Source: Roseomonas fluvialis
Lineage (GTDB): Bacteria; Pseudomonadota; Alphaproteobacteria; Acetobacterales; Acetobacteraceae
DNA length: 64,000 nucleotides
NCBI RefSeq assembly: GCF_022846615.1
Contig: NZ_AP025637.1
Location: 3,311,001-3,375,000, forward strand
Direction of reading: 5' to 3'
Shown here piece by piece: positions 58,938-64,000 of this stretch. Each line of letters begins with the position of its first letter. The first letter of the stretch is position 1. Position numbers and translations under genes: made by a program. The notes beneath the pieces were generated by a model. It was not told the origin of the DNA, ran no database searches, and saw only the letters and a list, made by a program, of their open reading frames with translations.

Positions 58938-59729
58938 TCAGGCCTGGGCCGGTGCCTCGACGGGCGCTTCGGGCAGGGCCTCGGGCAGCAGCTCGGGTGC
59001 CAGGTCCTCGGCGGCGCCGACATCGACGCCCGAGGCCTGCATCTCGGCCGAGATGCCGTCCAGCACGGCGGAGGCGATGCTGTCGCAATACAGCGTGATG
59101 GCGCGGATCGCGTCGTCATTGCCCGGGATCGGGTAGGTCACACCCTCGGGGTCCGCGTTGGAGTCGACCACGGCAATGACGGGGATGCCAAGCTTGTTGG
59201 CTTCCTCGATCGCGAGCTTCTCCTTCACGGTGTCGATCACGAAGATGATGTCGGGCAGGCCGCCCATTTCCTTGATGCCGCCCAGCGCGCGCTCGAGCTT
59301 TTCCTTGTCGCGCGTGAGCATCAGGACTTCCTTCTTGGTCAGGCCGGTGGTGTCACCGCCCAGACGCTCGTCCATCTGCTTCAGGCGCTTGATCGAGCCC
59401 GTGATCGTCTTCCAGTTGGTCAGCATGCCGCCGAGCCAGCGGTGGTTGACGTAGTACTGGCCGCAGCGCGTGGCGGCTTCCGCGACATAGTCGGCCGCCG
59501 CCTTCTTGGTGCCCACGAACAGAACGCGCCCGCCGCCGGCGACGGTGTCGCGCACGGCCTTGAGCGCACGCTCCATCATCGGCACGGTCTGCTGCAGGTC
59601 CAGGATGTGGACCTGGTTGCGGATGCCGAAGATGTAGGGCGCCATGCGCGGGTTCCAGCGGCGCGTATGGTGGCCGAAATGGACGCCTGCCTCGAGCAGG
59701 GCACGCAGGGTGACTTCACGCATCGCCAT
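58938..59729 (-). CDS. rpsB: 30S ribosomal protein S2
   Basis: The 263-residue protein begins [20 protein letters not shown], with [46 protein letters not shown] and [20 protein letters not shown]. An Ala/Pro/Glu-rich tail of about 30 residues extends the core. AAGGAGG precedes the ATG; a second in-frame ATG two codons later is less favoured. The 243 bases upstream hold no gene and presumably carry its promoter, though I see only a weak candidate (TTGCCC, 17 bases, CATATC, on the minus strand). Confidence 0.97.
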   Translation of the reverse strand: MAMREVTLRALLEAGVHFGHHTRRWNPRMAPYIFGIRNQVHILDLQQTVPMMERALKAVRDTVAGGGRVLFVGTKKAAADYVAEAATRCGQYYVNHRWLGGMLTNWKTITGSIKRLKQMDERLGGDTTGLTKKEVLMLTRDKEKLERALGGIKEMGGLPDIIFVIDTVKEKLAIEEANKLGIPVIAVVDSNADPEGVTYPIPGNDDAIRAITLYCDSIASAVLDGISAEMQASGVDVGAAEDLAPELLPEALPEAPVEAPAQA

Positions 59730-59972
59730 GGGGCGAGCCTCCTTCCAAAAGTCCGGTTGAGCCTCCGCGGTGCATCCCCCGTTGCCGGGGACCGGACCCT
59801 GCCTGTGTGGGAAGGGTGCGCCGCGTGCGGATTTACCGGCCGGGGCGGACCCCGTCCGGCGCGGGCGATATGGCGGAAAGACGGGCGCGGGGCAAGCCCC
59901 GGCCGGTGTGTCGGCGCGCCGCGGGCACCCCATGGCGCCGCGGCGGGCCGGGGCGCGGGCGACCCGCAGCGG

Positions 59973-60944
59973 CTATTCGGGGCGGATCCCGGCGCGTTCG
60001 GCCGTGGCGCGGATGGCGGCGCGCTCGCGGTCCAACCAGGCGGCGAAGCCCTCGGGGGTCTGGTCGGATTCGGCCACGATCTCCGCCCCCAGTTCCGCCT
60101 GGCGGGCGCGATAGGCCGGGTCGGCCAGGCCGCGCCGCACCGCCGCCGACAGCGTGGCCACCACCGGCGCCGGCGTGCCGGCCGCCGCCACCAGCCCGGC
60201 CCAGGATCCGCCGGTCAGGTCGAGCCCGCTCTCGATCAGCGTGGGGGCGTCGGGTGTGATCGGCATGCGACCGGCCGAGGAGACCGCGAGCAGACGGACC
60301 TGTCCGCCGCGGACCAGCGGCAGCACGGTGCTGATCTCGGCCATCACCAGCGGGATGTTGCCCGCCACCACGTCCGGCACCGACATCGAGGACCCGCGAT
60401 AGGGCACGTGGGTCAGGCGGATGCCGGCCGCGACCATCATCTGCTCGATCAGGAAATGCGTGGCACTGCCCTGGCCGGAGGAGCCGATCGAGATCGCCCC
60501 CGGCCGGGCCCGCGCCGCGGCCAGCATGTCGGCCACGCTGCGCCAGGGGCTGTCGGCGCGCACGCTGAGCGTGACAGGGCTGCGGCTGATCATGGCGACG
60601 GCGGCGAAATCCTTCGCCGGGTCGTAGGCCAGCCGCGCTTGCAGCACCGGCGCATTGGTCAGCGGCCCGTTCGACCCCAGCAGCAGCGTATGGCCGTCGG
60701 GCGCGGATTTCGCGACCGCATCGGCGCCGACGGTCCCGCCGGCACCGGCGCGGTTGTCGATCACCACCGGCTGGCCCAGCACGGGGGCCATGCGTTCGCC
60801 GATCATGCGCGCCTGGAGGTCGGAGGACGTGCCGGCGGCGAAGGGCACGACGATGCGCACCGGGCGGTCGGGGAAGGCCGCGCGGGCGGCGCGCGGGGCG
60901 ACCAGCAGAGCGGGAGCGGCAAGCAGCAGGCGGCGGCCGGTCAT
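59973..60944 (-). CDS. Bug-family (TctC-like) periplasmic substrate-binding protein
   Basis: A 323-residue protein with signal peptide MTGRRLLLAAPALLVAPRAA, then DRPVRIVVPFAAGTSSDLQARM, VVIDNRAGAGGTVGADAVAKS, IGSSGQGSATHFLIEQM, LTHVPYRGSSMSVPDVVAGN and AAAGTPAPVVATLSAAV. It stands upstream of rpsB on the same strand and diverges from the phoD-like gene with a 270-base gap. No permease genes are near. Confidence 0.92.
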   Translation of the reverse strand: MTGRRLLLAAPALLVAPRAARAAFPDRPVRIVVPFAAGTSSDLQARMIGERMAPVLGQPVVIDNRAGAGGTVGADAVAKSAPDGHTLLLGSNGPLTNAPVLQARLAYDPAKDFAAVAMISRSPVTLSVRADSPWRSVADMLAAARARPGAISIGSSGQGSATHFLIEQMMVAAGIRLTHVPYRGSSMSVPDVVAGNIPLVMAEISTVLPLVRGGQVRLLAVSSAGRMPITPDAPTLIESGLDLTGGSWAGLVAAAGTPAPVVATLSAAVRRGLADPAYRARQAELGAEIVAESDQTPEGFAAWLDRERAAIRATAERAGIRPE

Positions 60945-61214
60945 GGCGTGGCGGTCCGCGCAGTCGTTGCGGATACGCCGGCAGGGGCTGCTGCGGCCGG
61001 GGGTGCGACGCGCCTGTCGCGCTGTGGGGCAGGAATCATGGCCGTCCTTCCGTCTGCGCGGGCGCTGGCGACCCGCTGCGGGACAGCATGGCAGGCCGTT
61101 CGGGCGCTGTCAGCGCGCCGGCCCCTGGCGCGCAGCCGCACGGTCACGCAGGCTTCACCCCGCGGCGCGGATGCCCCCGGGCAGTCTGCGCGGCACAGCA
61201 CAGGACCGCCGCGC

Positions 61215-62816
61215 ATGGACAGCACCGCCCGCCACATCCTCGACCTGTCGCGCCGCGGCCTGCTGCGCGGGGCGGGCGGGCTCGCGGCGCTGGCCGCGAC
61301 GGTGGCCATGCCGCGCGCGGGCGCCGCCCAGCCGATGTTCCGGTCCTTCCCCTTCACGCTGGGGGTGGCGAGCGGAGACCCTGCGCCGGACGGCTTCGTG
61401 ATCTGGACGCGGCTGGCGCCAGAGCCCCTCGCGCCCGACGGCGGCATGGTGCGCCAGGCGATGGAGGTGCGCTGGGAGGTGGCGGAGGACCAGCGCTTCG
61501 CGCGCGTGGTGGCCTCCGGCACCGCGATCGCGCGGCCGGAACTGGCGCATGCGGTGCATGTGGAGGTCACGGGGCTGGCGCCGGGCCGGCTGTGGTTCTA
61601 CCGCTTCCGCGCCGGCACCGAGGCGAGCGCCACCGGGCGCAGCCGCACCGCGCCGGCCGCCGGGGCGGCGATGGACCGACTGCGTTTCGCCGTCGCCGGC
61701 TGCCAACACTACGAGCACGGCCACTTCACCGCCTGGCGGCACATCGCGGCCGAACCCGATCTCGACTTCGTCTTCCACTACGGCGACTACATCTACGAAT
61801 ACCGCGGCCGGGTGCCGGGCCAGCCCGGCTGGGGGCCGCTGGTGCGCCCGCATCTGGGCGAGGAGACCGTGGCGCTCGCCGACTACCGCCTGCGCTACGC
61901 GCAATACCGGCTGGACCCCGACCTGCGCGCTGCCCATGCGGCACACCCCTTCCTGGTCAGCTATGACGACCACGAGGTCGACAACAACTGGGCCGGCCTG
62001 CACAGCGAGGAGGATGGCCGCGGCCGCTTCCCCATCGCGGTGCCGCCGGAGGTCTTCGCGCTGCGCAAGGCGGCCGCCTTCCAGGCCTGGTACGAACACA
62101 TGCCGCTGCGCCGCGCTGCACTGCCGCGCGGGCCAGACATCACCGCCTATCGACGGCTGGACTTCGGCAGCATGGCGCGGGTGAACGTGCTGGACACGCG
62201 CCAGTTCCGCGACGACCAGCCCTGCCATGACGGCGTGCGGCCCGCCTGTGCCGATGCGGCGCGGCCGGAGGCGCAGATGCTCGGGCCCGCGCAGGAAACC
62301 TGGCTTCTCGAAGGCCTGGCGGACAGCCCGGCGCGGTGGAACATCCTGGCCCAGCAGGTGCCCATGATGCGGCGCGTGCTGTCCGGCGGGGTCTCGATGG
62401 ACAAGTGGGACGGCTATGCGGCGGCGCGCCAGCGGCTGCTGGACGGCATGGCGGCGCGGCGCACGGCAAACCCGGTGGTGCTGTCGGGCGACGTGCATGT
62501 GGCGCTGGCGGCGACCCTCCGCGCGCGGCCCGAGGATGCGGCCAGCGCGCCGGTCGCGACGGAATTCACCGCGACATCGGCGACCAGCGCGGGGGACGGC
62601 GTGGCGATGACGCCCGGTGGCGAGGAGCTACTGCGCCGCAACCCGGACATAACGCTGTTCGACGCACGGCGCGGCTATTGCGTGAGCGAGGCGACGGCCA
62701 CGCGCATGACGACGGAGTTCGTGGCCCTGCCTTTCGTCACGCGCGAGGGCGCGCCGCGCGAGACGGCAGCGCGGCTGGTGGTGGAGGCCGGGCGCGCCGG
62801 GGTGCAGCGCGTGTAG
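61215..62816 (+). CDS. phoD: PhoD-family alkaline phosphatase/phosphodiesterase, Tat-exported
   Basis: A 533-residue secreted metallophosphatase. The N-terminus has a twin-arginine signal (SRRGLLRGAGGLAALAATVA) cleaved near AGAAQ. The fibronectin-like N-domain starts FTLGVASGDPAPDGFVIWTR. The catalytic domain has HYGDYIYEYRG, FLVSYDDHEVDNNWAG, ILAQQVPMM and VVLSGDVHVALAAT, the Asp/His ligands for iron and calcium in PhoD enzymes. It would release phosphate from phosphodiesters in the periplasm. No Pho box was recognised in the 270 bases upstream. Confidence 0.93.
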   Translation: MDSTARHILDLSRRGLLRGAGGLAALAATVAMPRAGAAQPMFRSFPFTLGVASGDPAPDGFVIWTRLAPEPLAPDGGMVRQAMEVRWEVAEDQRFARVVASGTAIARPELAHAVHVEVTGLAPGRLWFYRFRAGTEASATGRSRTAPAAGAAMDRLRFAVAGCQHYEHGHFTAWRHIAAEPDLDFVFHYGDYIYEYRGRVPGQPGWGPLVRPHLGEETVALADYRLRYAQYRLDPDLRAAHAAHPFLVSYDDHEVDNNWAGLHSEEDGRGRFPIAVPPEVFALRKAAAFQAWYEHMPLRRAALPRGPDITAYRRLDFGSMARVNVLDTRQFRDDQPCHDGVRPACADAARPEAQMLGPAQETWLLEGLADSPARWNILAQQVPMMRRVLSGGVSMDKWDGYAAARQRLLDGMAARRTANPVVLSGDVHVALAATLRARPEDAASAPVATEFTATSATSAGDGVAMTPGGEELLRRNPDITLFDARRGYCVSEATATRMTTEFVALPFVTREGAPRETAARLVVEAGRAGVQRV

Positions 62817-62841
62817 CGCCGCGCCATGCCGGCGGCTGCCG

Positions 62842-63651
62842 CTACGACCCGACCTTCAGCGTGCTGGTCAGCCCGCGCAGGCAGGCCAGGATGGACAGCG
62901 GCGTGATCTTGCCGGTGCGGGGGTTTTCTTCGCTGGGGACGTTCTCGATGGTCATGGTCAGGCGCGCCGCCGCGGCTTCGACGCGGATGGTGTGCTGGTT
63001 GCGGGTCTGCGCCGGGTCGGCCCAGATCTCGACCATGGTGCGCTCGGGGCCGATGCCGGCCAGCGCCAGCGCGGCGGCGACGTTGACGTTGGCGGGGAAG
63101 CCCTGCGCGGCGTCGAAGGCATTGCCCTTGAAGATGCGCGTGGGCGTGGTGATGGCCAGCACGTCGATGGCGTTCTGCTTGAGGTAGGGCGCGCCCTCCA
63201 GGCCGCGCGGCGGCTTGCGCGTTTCGATCGTGACGCTCTCGACCTCGCCCTCGGCGGCGGCGCGCACGGCATCGAGGCCGAGCAGCGCGCCTGTCGGGAC
63301 GATGATGCGCGCGCCGGTCGCCTTGGCGCGGTCCACCAGGTGCATGCGCGGCAGCAGCGCGCCGACCGAGGACGGTACGAAGATACGCCCGGCCTCGATG
63401 GCGGCGGTAGCGATGTCCTCGAAGGCAATGGCCGGGGCGGCTTCCACCACGACGTCGCAGGCGGCGAGCTCGGCGTTCGAGACCACCATGGGCGGCACCT
63501 TGAAGCCGCCGACATTGGCCTGCGCCTTCTTGAGGTCGCGCGCGGAAACGGCCGCGAGGCGCAGCCCCTGCACGCCGGCATCCAGCGCGCGCGCAAGGTG
63601 CAGGCCGATCGCGCCGAGCCCCGCGATGCCGACTGTCAGGTCCTGTGCCAT
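62842..63651 (-). CDS. nadX: L-aspartate dehydrogenase-like protein
   Basis: A 269-residue NAD(P)-dependent amino-acid dehydrogenase. The Rossmann start is VGIAGLGAIGLHLARAL, followed by VVEAAPAIAFEDIA, RIIVPTGALLGLDAV, IFKGNAFDAAQGFPANVNVAAALALAG and the catalytic His in RNQHTIRVEA. NadX converts aspartate to iminoaspartate or oxaloacetate, feeding NAD synthesis or amino-acid catabolism. It converges with the phoD-like gene. The family also contains poorly tested paralogues, so the exact substrate is uncertain. Confidence 0.88.
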   Translation of the reverse strand: MAQDLTVGIAGLGAIGLHLARALDAGVQGLRLAAVSARDLKKAQANVGGFKVPPMVVSNAELAACDVVVEAAPAIAFEDIATAAIEAGRIFVPSSVGALLPRMHLVDRAKATGARIIVPTGALLGLDAVRAAAEGEVESVTIETRKPPRGLEGAPYLKQNAIDVLAITTPTRIFKGNAFDAAQGFPANVNVAAALALAGIGPERTMVEIWADPAQTRNQHTIRVEAAAARLTMTIENVPSEENPRTGKITPLSILACLRGLTSTLKVGS

Positions 63652-63701
63652 ATGCGCCTCCGTGAATTGCGGCGCGGCGGTAGCACGGCGGCGCGGCGCT
63701 G

Positions 63702-64000
63702 TCAGCGCGGGGCGCCATCCACGATGCGGCGCGACACGAAGGACGAGGCGGCGACGCCGAGCCACACCGCCGCGGTGACGAAGCGTGCGATGCGCCGGGC
63801 GGGGTCGTCCTCGAGCAGCGCGCCCATGCCGATATTCGCCGTCGCGATGAACACGCCGAGCCACAGGAACAGCGTGAGCTGACGGCGGTAGGCCACCCGG
63901 AATTCGTCGCGGGTGCCGCGGAAGCGCGGCCGGGTCCAGCCGCCGGCGACCTTCCGCGCCTCGATGGGCTGCCAGATGGTCAGCACGACGCCGCAGATCA
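63702..64000 (-). CDS. Small membrane protein (partial, N-terminus off the right edge)
   Basis: The frame reads at least 95 residues and is open to the window edge (…ICGVVLTIWQPIEARKVAGG). It has two hydrophobic helices near LTLFLWLGVFIATANIGMGA and FVTAAVWLGVAASSFV, and ends SRRIVDGAPR. A GTG at 63986 could serve as start, but the hydrophobic residues before it suggest a third helix and a start outside the window. Function unknown. Confidence 0.5.
   Translation of the reverse strand, partial: ICGVVLTIWQPIEARKVAGGWTRPRFRGTRDEFRVAYRRQLTLFLWLGVFIATANIGMGALLEDDPARRIARFVTAAVWLGVAASSFVSRRIVDGAPR

Noticed and set aside
57723-61214. Open frame of about 1160 codons running antisense to tsf, rpsB and a Bug gene before the phoD-like start
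   Set aside because: It is a product of high GC content: the translation is Arg/Gly/His-rich without family features, lies over well-known genes, and only the last 533 codons form the PhoD protein.

Overview
The window is high-GC DNA from an alphaproteobacterium. Its core gene order and its several Bug-type (TctC-like) periplasmic binding proteins fit the Acetobacteraceae, Roseomonas-like lineage. That placement is inferred from gene content and synteny, not from a database search. Coding density is very high. Many neighbouring genes overlap by 4 bases (ATGA or GTGA junctions), which implies translational coupling.

Left part (1-11.4 kb): a leftward housekeeping series tpiA-secG-pyrG, then kdsA, then eno (eno runs off the left edge). 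It is interrupted by a rightward membrane-anchored winged-helix/TolB-like/TPR regulator, a YHS-domain protein, and a secreted vanadium-haloperoxidase/PAP2-type protein whose two catalytic modules are not equally intact. Small lipoprotein, membrane and hypothetical genes lie between eno and kdsA.

Centre-left (11.5-32.9 kb): a rightward series of ppiD-like foldase and trpE, then trpG-trpD-trpC-moaC-moeA, then lexA, with comEC and gltX beyond. lexA has a clear alphaproteobacterial SOS box (GAAC-N7-GAAC) over its promoter. Three inserts break the series. The first, between trpE and trpG, holds a TPR/glycosyltransferase-like gene with eight 27-bp repeats at its 5' end, an enolase-superfamily dehydratase with a Bug receptor, and a methyltransferase-like gene. 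The second, between moeA and lexA, is a family 2 glycosyltransferase. The third, between lexA and comEC, is a 1026-residue RTX-like calcium-binding protein.

Centre (32.9-42.7 kb): an accessory metabolic region. It contains two Bug receptors, an IsdG/ABM-type monooxygenase, an FkbM methyltransferase, a second enolase-superfamily enzyme, and a tightly coupled trio (FAD monooxygenase, amidohydrolase, enoyl-CoA hydratase). A divergent SDR gene sits behind two adjacent hairpins. An orphan FliJ-like coiled-coil protein and a conserved-unknown protein are also here. The substrate of this region cannot be read from the sequence.

Right part (42.7-59.7 kb): a long leftward envelope and translation cluster rpsB-tsf-pyrH-frr-uppS-cdsA-dxr-rseP, then bamA-skp-lpxD-fabZ-lpxA-lpxI, followed by gloA, ycjX and ycjF. 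It links translation factors, isoprenoid and phospholipid synthesis, outer-membrane assembly and lipid A synthesis. A 476-bp non-coding gap between rseP and bamA carries a 134-bp-period tandem repeat with a rightward intrinsic terminator. The last 4 kb hold a fourth Bug receptor, a Tat-exported PhoD-like phosphatase, an L-aspartate dehydrogenase-like gene and a partial membrane protein.

No rRNA, tRNA, CRISPR array, insertion sequence or prophage was recognised. No single obviously new multi-gene system stands out. The best leads are the haloperoxidase with one dead module and its regulator neighbour, the coupled FAD-monooxygenase operon, the repeat/terminator locus upstream of bamA, and the repeat-bearing glycosyltransferase.
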